Positions 34,090 to 43,038 of a stretch of 61,454 bases of DNA are shown here, piece by piece. Below the pieces are notes generated by a model that saw nothing but the letters and a program-made list of their open reading frames with translations, did not search any database and was not told where the DNA came from. This DNA is from Oscillospiraceae bacterium (lineage in GTDB: Bacteria; Bacillota; Clostridia; Oscillospirales; Acutalibacteraceae), in contig JAISUW010000002.1 of NCBI GenBank assembly GCA_031271865.1, positions 1 to 61,454 of the forward strand, in the 5' to 3' direction. A program made the position numbers and the translations under genes. Each line of letters starts with the position of its first letter. The first letter of the stretch is position 1.

Positions 34090-34782
34090 ATGCAGTACTC
34101 ACACGAAGTAGAGAAGATGTGTACCGTAGCCAAGGGTCCGCACCACGGACCCGCGCCCATCCCCGAGGAGGGGAAATGGGTCAAAGCCTATGAGATTAAA
34201 GACATCTCCGGCCTGTCCCACGGCGTAGGTTGGTGCGCACCGCAGCAAGGTGCCTGTAAGCTCACCCTCAACGTCAAAAACGGCATCGTCGAAGAAGCCC
34301 TCGTGGAAACCGTCGGCTGCTCCGGCATGACCCACTCCGCTGCTATGGCAGCGGAAATCCTCCCCGGCAAAACCCTCCTCGAGTGTCTCAACACCGACCT
34401 CGTCTGCGACGCCATCAACGTCGCCATGCGGGAAATCTTCCAACAGTTCGCTTACGGCCGTACCCAGTCCGCTTTCTCCGAGGACGGTCTGCCCATCGGC
34501 GCCGGTCTCGAAGACCTCGGGAAAGGCTTGCGCTCCATGGTCGGCACCATGTACTCGACGAAAGCTAAAGGTGTCCGCTTCATGGAAATGTCCGAAGGCT
34601 ACGTCACACGCCTCGCCCTCGACTCCAATGACCAAGTCATCGGCTATGAATTCATCCGCCTCGGCAAGTTCCTGGAGGATATCCGCCACGGCACCGACCC
34701 CTCCGCCGCACTCAAGAAGAATACCGGTTCTTACGGCCGCTTCGCTGACGCCGCTAAGTACATCGACCCCCGCGAGGAGTGA
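34090..34782 (+). CDS. NifU-like iron-sulfur cluster assembly scaffold protein
   Basis: 230 residues related to the N-terminal scaffold domain of NifU/IscU. Three cysteine positions expected of a scaffold are visible: WCAPQQGAC (about residues 48-56), VGCSGMTHS (about 74-82) and ECLNTDLVCD (about 98-107). Compared with classical IscU it has an extra C-terminal segment of about 90 residues. Family members occur in anaerobes next to a GGGtGRT protein, exactly as here, and the pair is probably one functional unit in cluster assembly or sulfur handling. No cysteine desulfurase gene is adjacent. An 18-bp palindrome directly follows the stop codon. The role as a cluster scaffold is inferred from family membership. 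Confidence 0.85.
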   Translation: MQYSHEVEKMCTVAKGPHHGPAPIPEEGKWVKAYEIKDISGLSHGVGWCAPQQGACKLTLNVKNGIVEEALVETVGCSGMTHSAAMAAEILPGKTLLECLNTDLVCDAINVAMREIFQQFAYGRTQSAFSEDGLPIGAGLEDLGKGLRSMVGTMYSTKAKGVRFMEMSEGYVTRLALDSNDQVIGYEFIRLGKFLEDIRHGTDPSAALKKNTGSYGRFADAAKYIDPREE

Positions 34783-34800
34783 GGATGCCGTACGGCATCC
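34783..34800. repeat. 18-bp perfect palindrome between operon genes
   Basis: GGATGCCGTACGGCATCC immediately after the stop codon. No U-tract; it may stabilise or process the message between the two genes. Confidence 0.75.
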
Positions 34801-34834
34801 ATTCCCCACACCAAATCATAACAGGAGAACACAT

Positions 34835-35839
34835 ATGCCAACAGCAGTATTCGAAGGCAAGGACCGCCGTATTGCGAAGATAGAAGCGTCCTTAGCGGAA
34901 CACGGGATAGAGTCCTTAGAAGCCGCACAATCCCTCTGTGAGGAGTACGGAATTGATGTAGAAGAAATCGTCAAGGGCATTCAACCGATAGCGTTTGAGA
35001 ATGCGGTATGGGCGTACACCCTTGGAGTTGCCTATGCGCTGAAAGCGGGAGTGAAAGATGCGAGCAAAGCGGCCGCGATTATCGGCGAAGGCTTGCAGGC
35101 GTTTTGCATACCCGGGAGCGTAGCGGAGCAGCGCAAAGTGGGACTGGGGCACGGCAACCTGGGAGCGATGCTCTTAGACAGCAAGACGAAGTGCTTCGCA
35201 TTCTTGGCAGGGCACGAGTCCTTTGCTGCGGCGGAGGGCGCGATTGGTATCGCCAAGACAGCCAATAAGGTCCGCAAAGAGCCGCTGCAAGTCATTCTGA
35301 ACGGTCTGGGCAAAGACGCAGCAATGATTATCAGCAGGATTAACGGTTTCACCTATGTGAAAACAGATTACGACTTTTACAATGACAAGCTGAATATCCT
35401 GGAGGAGACGGCCTACTCCGATGGGGAGCGCTCGAAGGTGCGTTGCTATGGAGCCAACGACGTGCTGGAGGGTGTCGCCATCATGAAGCACGAGGGCGTG
35501 GATGTCAGCATCACCGGGAACAGCACGAACCCGACGCGCTTCCAGCACCTTGTGGCGGGGACATACAAGAAGTGGGCAACGGAGAACGGCGTCGCGTACT
35601 TTTCTGTTGCCAGCGGCGGGGGTACGGGACGCACCCTGCACCCGGACAACATGGCCGCAGGTCCGGCCTCCTATGGTCTGACGGACAGCATGGGCCGTAT
35701 GCACGGCGATGCGCAGTTCGCAGGTTCCTCCTCCGTACCGGCCCACGTGGAGATGATGGGTCTTATCGGAATGGGAAACAACCCGATGGTCGGGGCTACC
35801 GTCGCCTGCGCCGTAGCAGTGGAAGAGGCAATGGCCTAA
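34835..35839 (+). CDS. GGGtGRT protein
   Basis: 334 residues containing the name-giving motif ASGGGTGRTLHPDN (about residues 263-276). This family of unknown function occurs in anaerobic bacteria and is named for that glycine-rich motif. Other conserved-looking blocks are GLGHGNLGAMLLDSKTKCFAFLAGHESFAAAEGAIG, ARG-containing VRCYGANDVLEGVAIMKHE, and the C-terminal AHVEMMGLIGMGNNPMVGATVACAVAVEEA. The ATG at 34835 is preceded by ACAGGAG. It is always or nearly always beside a NifU-like scaffold in the genomes I know of, so a joint role in iron-sulfur metabolism is likely; the biochemical activity is unknown. A hairpin terminator follows at 35860. Confidence 0.9.
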   Translation: MPTAVFEGKDRRIAKIEASLAEHGIESLEAAQSLCEEYGIDVEEIVKGIQPIAFENAVWAYTLGVAYALKAGVKDASKAAAIIGEGLQAFCIPGSVAEQRKVGLGHGNLGAMLLDSKTKCFAFLAGHESFAAAEGAIGIAKTANKVRKEPLQVILNGLGKDAAMIISRINGFTYVKTDYDFYNDKLNILEETAYSDGERSKVRCYGANDVLEGVAIMKHEGVDVSITGNSTNPTRFQHLVAGTYKKWATENGVAYFSVASGGGTGRTLHPDNMAAGPASYGLTDSMGRMHGDAQFAGSSSVPAHVEMMGLIGMGNNPMVGATVACAVAVEEAMA

Positions 35840-35859
35840 CACCGAATGTTGAATACAAA

Positions 35860-35893
35860 GAGATGTAATCATAGTGTTACATCTCTTCGTTTT
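35860..35893 (+). terminator. Terminator of the GGGtGRT operon
   Basis: GAGATGTAA (35860-35868), loop of eight, TTACATCTC (35877-35885), then TTCGTTTT. The stem resembles the GATGTAAC hairpin at 7217. Confidence 0.85.
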
Positions 35894-35954
35894 GTCCGAT
35901 TGTGGTTCTGTCAGCTTCAGAGATGACTATCTCATAAGTCTTATCCTGCTTCGG

Positions 35955-35975
35955 TGTAACTGTATTGTTACATCT
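35955..35975. repeat. GTGTAAC-type hairpin shared with 7571
   Basis: GTGTAACTGTATTGTTACAT is identical to the sequence at 7571-7590. Here it lies between the convergent GGGtGRT and spoIID genes. Confidence 0.7.
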
Positions 35976-35992
35976 TGTGAATTCTGTTGCAT

Positions 35993-37045
35993 CTATACGA
36001 TTTCTGTGCCGGGATAGTAGTGCAGAAGGATTTCTTTCCAATCGCTCCCCTGTCTGGCCATGAAGTCCGCGCCGTATTGGCTCATGCCGACCCCGTGGCC
36101 GTAGCCTTTGGTCGTGAAAGTATAGGAGCCGCTCTTGTAACTGACCGTAAAGTTTGCGGAGCGCAGACCGAGGGCTTCGCGTAGTTCCCTGCCGGTCATG
36201 TCGCCTTTACCAACTTCTATCTTCAGTACGGTACCGGCTTCGGAACGCTCCGGCTCGCCGAACCACTTGTCGGCATCTACAGAGGAGAGTTTCAGCCCTT
36301 TCACATCGGATAGCGCTTTCTCAACCTCCGCTTTGGTAAGGGCGACGGTCTGTGTATAAGTAGGTGCCAGCTTATCCCCGGGGGAGGCTACGGAAACTAA
36401 GTAGGGCAGCTTCTCATCCCAGTAGTTCTCCGCGCTCTCTGTAGTACCGGAGCTTATGGCATGGAAAGCGGCAAATATCGGCTGCCCCTCATACTGTAAT
36501 ATGTATCCGTATACTTCGTCAACTGCTTTCTCCAAGGTCTTCTCATAAGTATCAAAGTTGTCGCCCCACTTTGCTTTGCGCTGTGCCTCAGAAAGGTAGG
36601 CTTGGTCAGAGGCACCTGTGTCCGTCAGTTCCGCTGCGCCCTTTACTGCGGTGCGGTACATCGCGTAGGTTGCGGAAGCTACGACCTGCGCCTTAATGGC
36701 CTCAATCTGGTTACCGACGCTCATCTCCCCCGCCACCACGCCTTTGATGTACTCTTTGGTGGGGATGCTCTCCACTTTTCCGGAGGAGGTGCGCCGCACG
36801 CTTACGGAAGCCGGGAGGTTGCCGGGTTCCGGTTCTTGGGTGCTCTCGGCTGCTTCGGTAACCGCCGGGGATGTTGTCGGTTCTGTTGTTTTTTCTGCTG
36901 CGGCAGAAGTGCTCTCTGCCTGCTGCGTGACCGCAGGTTTCTCGGCGGTATCTTTCTGCGGCTCGCCGAACTTGCCGGCACCGATGATAGGTAACACCAG
37001 CAACAGCACCAGCAGGATGCCGGCAAACGTCAAATGCTGTTTCAT
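35993..37045 (-). CDS. SpoIID/LytB-domain protein (stage II sporulation protein D-like)
   Basis: About 350 residues. It begins with a membrane segment (TFAGILLVLLLVLPIIG), then a low-complexity Thr/Glu/Ala spacer of about 60 residues, then the SpoIID domain: TKEYIKGVVAGEM with the catalytic Glu, ALDLxxxQAV-like IKAQVVASATYAMY, and the C-terminal TTKGYGHGVGMSQYGAD. SpoIID is a peptidoglycan lytic transglycosylase that trims glycan stripped by SpoIIP during engulfment; related proteins act in vegetative wall turnover. The ATG at 37045 has GGAGGA upstream and is preferred to 37096. No spoIIR, spoIIQ or spoIIID neighbour is visible, so a non-sporulation paralogue cannot be excluded. Confidence 0.85.
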   Translation of the reverse strand: MKQHLTFAGILLVLLLVLPIIGAGKFGEPQKDTAEKPAVTQQAESTSAAAEKTTEPTTSPAVTEAAESTQEPEPGNLPASVSVRRTSSGKVESIPTKEYIKGVVAGEMSVGNQIEAIKAQVVASATYAMYRTAVKGAAELTDTGASDQAYLSEAQRKAKWGDNFDTYEKTLEKAVDEVYGYILQYEGQPIFAAFHAISSGTTESAENYWDEKLPYLVSVASPGDKLAPTYTQTVALTKAEVEKALSDVKGLKLSSVDADKWFGEPERSEAGTVLKIEVGKGDMTGRELREALGLRSANFTVSYKSGSYTFTTKGYGHGVGMSQYGADFMARQGSDWKEILLHYYPGTEIV

Positions 37046-37076
37046 GCGGGATCCTCCCCCCCGTTTTACGGTTTCT

Positions 37077-37094
37077 TTCCTCTTGCCTCTTGAC
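37077..37094 (+). repeat. AAGNNNC heptamer repeat (reverse) beside a promoter
   Basis: Minus strand reading AAGAGGC then AAGAGGA; its CTCTTGACA end supplies the -35 box of the citrate synthase promoter. Confidence 0.6.
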
Positions 37095-37118
37095 ATTGCG
37101 GGGTAGAACTGCTATAAT
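37090..37118 (+). promoter_or_regulatory. Promoter of the citrate synthase operon
   Basis: TTGACA at 37090-37095, 17-base spacer, TATAAT at 37113-37118. Confidence 0.85.
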
Positions 37119-37173
37119 AGTTTATTAGTATCTCTTGACCATTTGGATTGTACAGTAAAGGGCAAAGCCGACA

Positions 37174-38550
37174 ATGAGCGAACAGGAACAAGTGTTTTCG
37201 AAAGACGAGCTGCAAGCGCAGTTCTCCACCCTAAGCCACCGGATGGAAGCCGGGAATGCCATCGCCCCGGAGGCCTACCGCAACTTTGACGTGAAGCGCG
37301 GCCTGCGCAACGCTGACGGTACGGGGGTCATGGCGGGGCTCACCAAAGTCTGCGCGGTGGACGGTTACTACATCAAGGATGGCGAGAAAGTTCCGCAAGA
37401 AGGGCGGCTGTTTTACCGCGGGATAGATGTCAGCGAACTCATCGCGGGTGCCAACGCCGAGAATCGCTTCGGCTATGAGGAAACCGCTTGGCTCCTGCTC
37501 TTCGGGACGCTGCCGACCAAAGCGGACTTGGAGCTGTTTCACCGCATCCTCGCCTCCTGCCGCGAACTGCCGCGGGGATTCATAGAAGATGTCATCATGA
37601 AGACCCCCTCCCCCGACATCATGAACAAGATGGCGCATTCGGTACTCAGTCTGTACCCCTTTGACCCGAACCCGGATGACACCTCCATTGAAAATGTGCT
37701 GCGGCAATCCATTTGGCTCATCGCACAGATGCCCGCCATCATGACCTCCGCATACCAGGTGAAGCGGCGCGTCTACGACAAACGCAGCATGTACCTGCAC
37801 CAGATGAAGCCGGAGCATTCCATCGCCGAGACCGTCCTGCGCAGCATCCGCTCCGACAAGCAGTTCACGCCGGAGGAAGCAAGAATCTTGGATGTCTGCC
37901 TCATCCTCCACGCCGACCACGGCGGCGGGAACAACTCCACGTTCGCAACCCGCTGTGTTACCTCCACAGGGACGGATACATACTCCGCTCTGGCGGCCGG
38001 CATCGGTTCCCTCAAGGGTCCCCGGCACGGCGGCGCCAACATCCAAGTGGCACACATGGTACAGGATATGCAGGAGAATATCTCCGATATAACCGACGAG
38101 GGACAGGTTTTCGATTACCTCTGCAAGCGCATCCGCAAGCAAACCGCAGACAAGTCCGGTCTGATTTTCGGGATGGGGCACGCCGTCTATACGCTCTCCG
38201 ACCCCCGCGCCAAAACGCTCAAGGCCTATGCCAAAGACTTCTCCGCCAAGAACGGCTATGAAGCCGACTACCGTCTGCTGGAACTCGTGGAAGAATTGAC
38301 CCCCCGCGTCATGGCAGAGGTCAAGGCAAGCAAAAAGCCCATCTGCGCCAATGTGGATTTGTACTCCGGTCTGCTCTATCGGATGCTCGGCATCCCACAA
38401 GATTTGTTTACGCCCCTCTTTGCCCTTGCGCGCACCGCCGGATGGTGCGCCCACCGCTTGGAGGAACTCCAGACCGGCGGGAAGATTATGCGCCCGGCTT
38501 ACAAGAATGTCGCTGGCACAAGAGCCTATTTACCTCTCCATGAAAGATGA
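37174..38550 (+). CDS. gltA: Citrate synthase
   Basis: 458 residues; condenses oxaloacetate and acetyl-CoA to citrate in the cytoplasm. Seen: EGRLFYRGIDVSELI near the N-terminus, HADHGGGNNSTFATRCVTSTGTDTYSAL with the first catalytic His, GSLKGPRHGGANIQVAHM with the substrate-binding His, and FGMGHAVYTLSDPRA. The last of these contains the third conserved His, with the conserved Asp further on. Length and the long N-terminal extension match the clostridial form. No aconitase or isocitrate dehydrogenase is beside it, so it probably feeds glutamate synthesis. Its stop overlaps an in-frame ATG of the next gene, so translational coupling with the membrane protein is likely. A 2-methylcitrate synthase role cannot be excluded by sequence alone. 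Confidence 0.93.
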   Translation: MSEQEQVFSKDELQAQFSTLSHRMEAGNAIAPEAYRNFDVKRGLRNADGTGVMAGLTKVCAVDGYYIKDGEKVPQEGRLFYRGIDVSELIAGANAENRFGYEETAWLLLFGTLPTKADLELFHRILASCRELPRGFIEDVIMKTPSPDIMNKMAHSVLSLYPFDPNPDDTSIENVLRQSIWLIAQMPAIMTSAYQVKRRVYDKRSMYLHQMKPEHSIAETVLRSIRSDKQFTPEEARILDVCLILHADHGGGNNSTFATRCVTSTGTDTYSALAAGIGSLKGPRHGGANIQVAHMVQDMQENISDITDEGQVFDYLCKRIRKQTADKSGLIFGMGHAVYTLSDPRAKTLKAYAKDFSAKNGYEADYRLLELVEELTPRVMAEVKASKKPICANVDLYSGLLYRMLGIPQDLFTPLFALARTAGWCAHRLEELQTGGKIMRPAYKNVAGTRAYLPLHER

Positions 38551-38561
38551 GGATCCAAGGA

Positions 38562-39716
38562 ATGGCAAACGAAACTGAAGAACTCGAACTCGAACCGATG
38601 CCCAAATCCCGCACAGGCATCCCCTTTGTCCTTTTCGGCCTTGTAATGGCTGCGGCTCTCGTACCCTTGCGCGTCTATCAGGTCATGTATCGGCAGGAGG
38701 CGGAGACCGGCTTTTGGCTTGTGCGCGATGAATGGATCTATGTCCTCTACGGTATTCTCGCCGTACTGTGCCTTGTGCCTGTCCTCAGTGGGATGATCCT
38801 GCGCCGCCGCGCCGCCGTAGACTTGGGACGCAAACTGCGGCCGGTAGAAGCTACGTTCGCCGTTCTCTGCGCGGCGGGCTTTATCTGGGATGCCGTCATC
38901 TCGTTTCAATTTGCATCGCAGGTCTGGTTGGATTACCGCAGCGGCATCTATATCGAGGGTTTTGAAACAGGTGCCACTTCCGCTTTGCAGTACATGGTGA
39001 AGACCGGGTCGGCCGCAGCGTTCCTACAAACCCTCTTTGCCGCCTGCGGTGCCTTGCTGTTTGTGCAAATTGCACTCATCAACTTCCGCATTGTCAAGAG
39101 GATGGAAGTCGGGCGGCTCCTTGCGCTTATGCCGGCACTCTGGGCGGTTTGCCGCATCATCCGCCGCTTTGTGCGCACCATCTCCTATATCCGGGTGCCG
39201 GATTTGTTCCTTGCCCTGCTCGCCATCTGCTTCCTGATGATTTTCCTCTTGGCTTTCGCCCAACATATCTCCGGGATGAATAATCCCGGGCGGGAGGGGC
39301 GTATGCTGGGAGCGGGAATTCCGGCGGCTGTGCTACTCTTGGCAATTTTTGTGCCGCCTACGGTCATGTTCCTTATGGGACGCTCCGCCGACCTCTCACA
39401 GGATGCCTCCATGGAATTGGCGGATGTGGGATTAGCGCTCTTCATCCTCACGTTCCTCGCCGGACGGCTGCTGTTCGCACCGAAAGGCTACCGCCCCGAT
39501 AAGGGCAACCCCCCGTCGGAGGATACGGCCGCGCCGGATGCCGCGCCTGAAGCCCCTGCGGATACCGAAGCACCGGCCGCCGCACCGGAAAGTGAAGGCG
39601 CTCCCTTCGAAACCTATGACGAAGATGCAATCACCGAGGGAATCGCCGCCGCCCTATCCGCCGCAGATAACCAAACACCAACCGACACCCAAGATATTAC
39701 AGCGGAGACCGAATGA
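38562..39716 (+). CDS. Multi-pass membrane protein of unknown function
   Basis: About 384 residues. Seven or so hydrophobic segments are visible, among them IPFVLFGLVMAAALVPL, VLYGILAVLCLVPVLSGMIL, ATFAVLCAAGFIWDAVI, LLFVQIALINF, LFLALLAICFLMIFLLAFA, AVLLLAIFVPPTVMFLMG and VGLALFILTFLAGRLLF. The last 60 residues are a Pro/Ala/Glu/Thr-rich acidic tail, probably cytoplasmic or surface-exposed and disordered. The start at 38562 follows GAGG by nine bases; an ATG at 38547 overlaps the gltA stop. It lies between citrate synthase and an AEC transporter, with ATGA overlap to the latter, so the three form one transcript. I do not recognise a family. Confidence 0.75.
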   Translation: MANETEELELEPMPKSRTGIPFVLFGLVMAAALVPLRVYQVMYRQEAETGFWLVRDEWIYVLYGILAVLCLVPVLSGMILRRRAAVDLGRKLRPVEATFAVLCAAGFIWDAVISFQFASQVWLDYRSGIYIEGFETGATSALQYMVKTGSAAAFLQTLFAACGALLFVQIALINFRIVKRMEVGRLLALMPALWAVCRIIRRFVRTISYIRVPDLFLALLAICFLMIFLLAFAQHISGMNNPGREGRMLGAGIPAAVLLLAIFVPPTVMFLMGRSADLSQDASMELADVGLALFILTFLAGRLLFAPKGYRPDKGNPPSEDTAAPDAAPEAPADTEAPAAAPESEGAPFETYDEDAITEGIAAALSAADNQTPTDTQDITAETE

Positions 39717-40684
39717 ATACCGAACTCTTCTTTTCCAATGCCGGGATAGCGTTTAAAAACCTTGTTATCCTATATGTCATTGTTGCCATAGGTGCCTTTG
39801 CCTCCAAAATCGGCTGGTTCCGCGAGGAGATCGCCCGCTCCACATCCAAACTGCTTTTCTACATCATCACTCCCTGCGTTATCATCAAGGCTTTCATCGG
39901 GATGGAGTACAGCTCGGAAACCGTCCGTAACCTCGGCATCGCCGTCGCCGCCGGCTTCCTGCTGCATATCAGCGGCATCCTCATCTCCGCGCCTTTCTTC
40001 CGCGGGAAGAAAGACCCCGACACGGACGCCATCCTCCACTATGCCGCCGTCTACGGCAACTGCGGGTATATGTCCCTGCCTTTGGCGCAGGCCATGATCG
40101 GCGAAGCGGGTGTCTTCTACTGCACCGCCGTGATTCTCACTTTTCAAGTCTTTGCCTTTACCCATGGCACGATGCTCATGGAGGGGAAGAACCGTCCCCT
40201 CCCCCCAGACGTCAAAAAGCGTCCCCTGTGGCAGTGTATCCTCATCAACGCCGGCGTTGTATCCGTCGCTATCGGACTGCCCATCTTCCTACTTCGTATC
40301 CCTGTGCCGGAAGTCATCTCTACCCCCATCTCCTATGTAGGATCCATGAACACGCCCTTAGCTATGCTCATGTTCGGTTCCTACCTCTCGAATACAAAAC
40401 TCTCCACCGTATTCAAAACTCCCAAGCTGTTCATCACGATAGGAATTAAACTGATTGCCATCCCCGCCGTGGTCTTGGCGGCTCTGCTGGCTGTCGGCGC
40501 CAAAGGCGCGCTCCTCAATGCGCTCCTTATCTCCGCTTCCGCTCCCTCCGCCAACAATACCGTTGCCTTTGCAGGCCTTTATGAACGCGGCGGCGGGTAT
40601 GCCGCACAGGCCGTCGCTGTCGTCAGTTTCCTTTCTATTATAAGTATGCCGCTGATTATTGCTTTTGGGTTATCTGTAGCTTAA
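39713..40684 (+). CDS. AEC-family (auxin efflux carrier-type) transporter
   Basis: 323 residues with ten hydrophobic segments arranged as two five-helix halves, typical for the AEC family. Seen: FKNLVILYVIVAIGAFASKIGWF, the LLFYIITPCVIIKAF helix break, YGNCGYMSLPLAQAMIGEAG in the first half, STPISYVGSMNTPLAMLMFGSYLS and SASAPSANNTVAFAGLY in the second. AEC carriers export or import organic acids such as malate or malonate. Being in the gltA operon suggests a carboxylate substrate, which is inference. It overlaps the preceding gene by four bases and is followed by an array of GCCCC palindromes beginning inside its stop codon. Confidence 0.9.
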   Translation: MNTELFFSNAGIAFKNLVILYVIVAIGAFASKIGWFREEIARSTSKLLFYIITPCVIIKAFIGMEYSSETVRNLGIAVAAGFLLHISGILISAPFFRGKKDPDTDAILHYAAVYGNCGYMSLPLAQAMIGEAGVFYCTAVILTFQVFAFTHGTMLMEGKNRPLPPDVKKRPLWQCILINAGVVSVAIGLPIFLLRIPVPEVISTPISYVGSMNTPLAMLMFGSYLSNTKLSTVFKTPKLFITIGIKLIAIPAVVLAALLAVGAKGALLNALLISASAPSANNTVAFAGLYERGGGYAAQAVAVVSFLSIISMPLIIAFGLSVA

Positions 40685-40736
40685 GCCCCGTAGGGGCTCA
40701 GGTGCCCCTACGGGGCTCTAGTGCCCCGTAGGGGCA
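40684..40736. repeat. Array of three GCCCC/GGGGC palindromes
   Basis: AGCCCCGTAGGGGCT (40684-40698), GCCCCTACGGGGC (40704-40716), TGCCCCGTAGGGGCA (40722-40736). The outer bases change in matched pairs and the unit spacing is 18-20 bases. Confidence 0.85.
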
Positions 40737-40752
40737 TCCGCAGGAGGATACT

Positions 40753-41652
40753 ATGCCAATCTACGCCGGACTCGACTTAGGCGGCACAAAATGCGCCGCC
40801 ATCCTCGCCCGCGACACGGACGGGGAAATCGATTTCCTCGCCCGCAAGGAAATCGCCACCGCTGGGAAGACGTGGCAGGAGATCACCGACCCTCTGCTTG
40901 CGTTCCTGCAAGACCAATCCGAAAGGCCGGAAGCCATCGGCATTTCCTGCGGCGGACCGTTGGACGGGAAACAGGGAATCATCCTGACGCCGCCGAACCT
41001 ACCCTCGTTTTGGAATGTAAACATTTGTTCATATGTATCAGATAAACTGGGTATCCCGGCCGCCCTGCAAAACGATGCCGACGCTTGCGGCTTAGCGGAA
41101 TGGAAGTACGGCGCAGGCCGCGGTACACAGTGCATGGTATTCCTCACATTCGGCACGGGGCTTGGTGCGGGTCTGATTCTGGGCGGGAAACTCTATACCG
41201 GGTCACGGAATCTCGCGGGAGAGGTTGGGCATATCCGCTTGAAGCCGGACGGACCCGAAGGCTACCGCAAGTGCGGCAGTTTTGAGGGCTTTTGCTCCGG
41301 CGGCGGCATTGCGCAGTACATAGAAATGCGCACCGGCAAACCGGGAACTGCCAAGACACTCTATGCGCAAGCGGAGGCAAAGGACCCGTCCGCCCTGCAA
41401 CTCTGGAAAGAAATCGGCGAACACTTCGGGGAGGGCTTGGCCGTCCTCGTGGACATCCTGAATCCGGAGCGTATAGTCGCCGGCAGCATCTTCACCCGCG
41501 CCTATAAGTATCTCTACAAACCCGCAATGGAGGGTCTGCGCCGCGAAGCCTTACCGGAGAGCTTAGAGGGCTTTGCGCTCGTCCCTGCCGCTCTGGGGGA
41601 GCGGATTGGGGATTATGCGGCGGTATCGATTGCAGCCGCAATGACGCATTGA
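40753..41652 (+). CDS. ROK-family sugar kinase
   Basis: 299 residues. The phosphate-binding N-terminus YAGLDLGGTKCAAIL, the substrate-loop block LQNDADACGLAEWKYGAGRG with catalytic Asp, the FGTGLGAGLILGGKLYTGSRNLAGEVGHI segment and the metal-type KCGSFEGFCSGGGIA identify a ROK kinase. The last differs from the canonical CxCGxxGCxE zinc site but is common in a Firmicute subgroup. ROK kinases phosphorylate glucose, N-acetylglucosamine, N-acetylmannosamine or allose. NagB (57.6 kb) is in the window, so an amino-sugar substrate is possible but not shown. AGGAGG lies six bases before the ATG. It is separated from the AEC gene by the palindrome array. Confidence 0.88.
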   Translation: MPIYAGLDLGGTKCAAILARDTDGEIDFLARKEIATAGKTWQEITDPLLAFLQDQSERPEAIGISCGGPLDGKQGIILTPPNLPSFWNVNICSYVSDKLGIPAALQNDADACGLAEWKYGAGRGTQCMVFLTFGTGLGAGLILGGKLYTGSRNLAGEVGHIRLKPDGPEGYRKCGSFEGFCSGGGIAQYIEMRTGKPGTAKTLYAQAEAKDPSALQLWKEIGEHFGEGLAVLVDILNPERIVAGSIFTRAYKYLYKPAMEGLRREALPESLEGFALVPAALGERIGDYAAVSIAAAMTH

Positions 41653-41719
41653 AGTCTGCCGACCGCCTCCCTTATGCTGTTCCCTATGAATCGTTACCTA
41701 TTTGAAAGGGGTTCTTTGT

Positions 41720-43006
41720 ATGAAACGCCGCGTTCTCAGTTTATGCCTTGCAGTATCAGCATTGCTTCTTTCCTCACAGCCCCTCTCCGCCAAAACGGAG
41801 AACAAAATGCCCAAAGCCGCCATCGTGTTCGTCCACGGGCTGGGGGGTTGGGGAGAAGGGACTTTTTTAGATGCCGTCTGGCCGCATTGGGGGATGGGTG
41901 CGGGAAGCATCAAAAACTACCTCGAAAGCCTTGGGTATGAGGCACACGCCGCCTCCGTGGGTCCGATCTCGAGTGCTTGGGACAGAGCCTGCGAACTGTA
42001 TGCGCACATCACTGGTACACGCACGGACTATGGTGCGGCGCACAGCAAAGCGCACGGCCATGCGCGCTACGGCACGGACTATTCCCAAGCCCTTGTCCCC
42101 GACTGGGGAGCCGACAAAAAACTGCACCTGATTGGGCACAGCTTCGGGGGGGCTACGGTGCGCCTCTTCGTGCAGCTCTGCGCCGCAGGCGATGCCGCAG
42201 AAAAGAAAGCCACCAAAGCCGCAGATTTATCTCCGCTCTTTAAAGGCGGATTGTCCAAGTACATCATCTCCGTCACAACCCTCGCCGCGCCGCACAACGG
42301 TGCCAAATCCGGAAGCCGTGATATGGATGCCGTTGCGCAAACAGGCGGCGGCGATAAATCCTCCGGACTCAACCTCTCCGGGATGTTCGGACAGATGGTG
42401 AGCATCGGCGCTTACTTCCCATTGGCAACGCGGATTTATCCTTTTCGCTTGGAGCAGTTCGGCTTGGCACCCGGTGCGGCTTGGACAAACGGGTTTTCGT
42501 CCGTCGCTAAGGCGGGTACTGCTTTCATGGCAAGCGGTGATACGGCCTATACCGACCTCTCCGTAGACGGTGCGGCGGCGCTCAATAAGCGTATTCGCTT
42601 GCAAAAAGGGATATACTATTTCAGTTGGGCCTCACAGACAACCAAGGCAGATAAGGACGGCAACCAAGTACCGACCTCTGCCGTCAGCGCCATTTTTCAA
42701 GCCGGCTCCGCTATGACCGGACGGAAAAGCGCCGCTTACCGCACCAAAGGCGGTATTCTGATTGATGACAGCTGGCTTGCCAATGACGGCATGGTCAGTG
42801 TGGTATCGGCACGCTATCCTTTCACAGAAGCGCATACCGATTACAATCCCAAGAACATCAAGAAAGGCATCTGGAATTGTATGCCCCTTCTGGACAAATA
42901 TGACCACGCCGACTTCTGCGGCGGACCCATGCGGCTTTTCGGGGCAAAAGACATCAAGCCGTTCTTCGCGGAGATTGCCGAAATGCTCTCCAAACTGCCG
43001 GCATAA
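41720..43006 (+). CDS. Secreted triacylglycerol lipase (family I.5-like)
   Basis: About 428 residues. Start at 41720 (MKRRVL) follows GAAAGGGG by eight bases and opens a signal peptide (LSLCLAVSALLLSS, cleavage near LSA). The mature part shows AAIVFVHGLGGW (oxyanion hole), the HGHARYGTDYSQALVPDW block typical of staphylococcal/Geobacillus lipases, LHLIGHSFGGATVRL with the Ser nucleophile near residue 140, TLAAPHNG, a late Asp in WLANDGMVSVVSA and a C-terminal DHADFCGG with the catalytic His. It hydrolyses acyl glycerides outside the cell. The layout matches the I.5 group, including a zinc-binding insert region. The ABC transporter that follows by 32 bases may be co-transcribed, but a functional link is not evident. 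Confidence 0.92.
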   Translation: MKRRVLSLCLAVSALLLSSQPLSAKTENKMPKAAIVFVHGLGGWGEGTFLDAVWPHWGMGAGSIKNYLESLGYEAHAASVGPISSAWDRACELYAHITGTRTDYGAAHSKAHGHARYGTDYSQALVPDWGADKKLHLIGHSFGGATVRLFVQLCAAGDAAEKKATKAADLSPLFKGGLSKYIISVTTLAAPHNGAKSGSRDMDAVAQTGGGDKSSGLNLSGMFGQMVSIGAYFPLATRIYPFRLEQFGLAPGAAWTNGFSSVAKAGTAFMASGDTAYTDLSVDGAAALNKRIRLQKGIYYFSWASQTTKADKDGNQVPTSAVSAIFQAGSAMTGRKSAAYRTKGGILIDDSWLANDGMVSVVSARYPFTEAHTDYNPKNIKKGIWNCMPLLDKYDHADFCGGPMRLFGAKDIKPFFAEIAEMLSKLPA

Positions 43007-43038
43007 CGCCGAACCACTACAATAAGGGGGACTTATCC

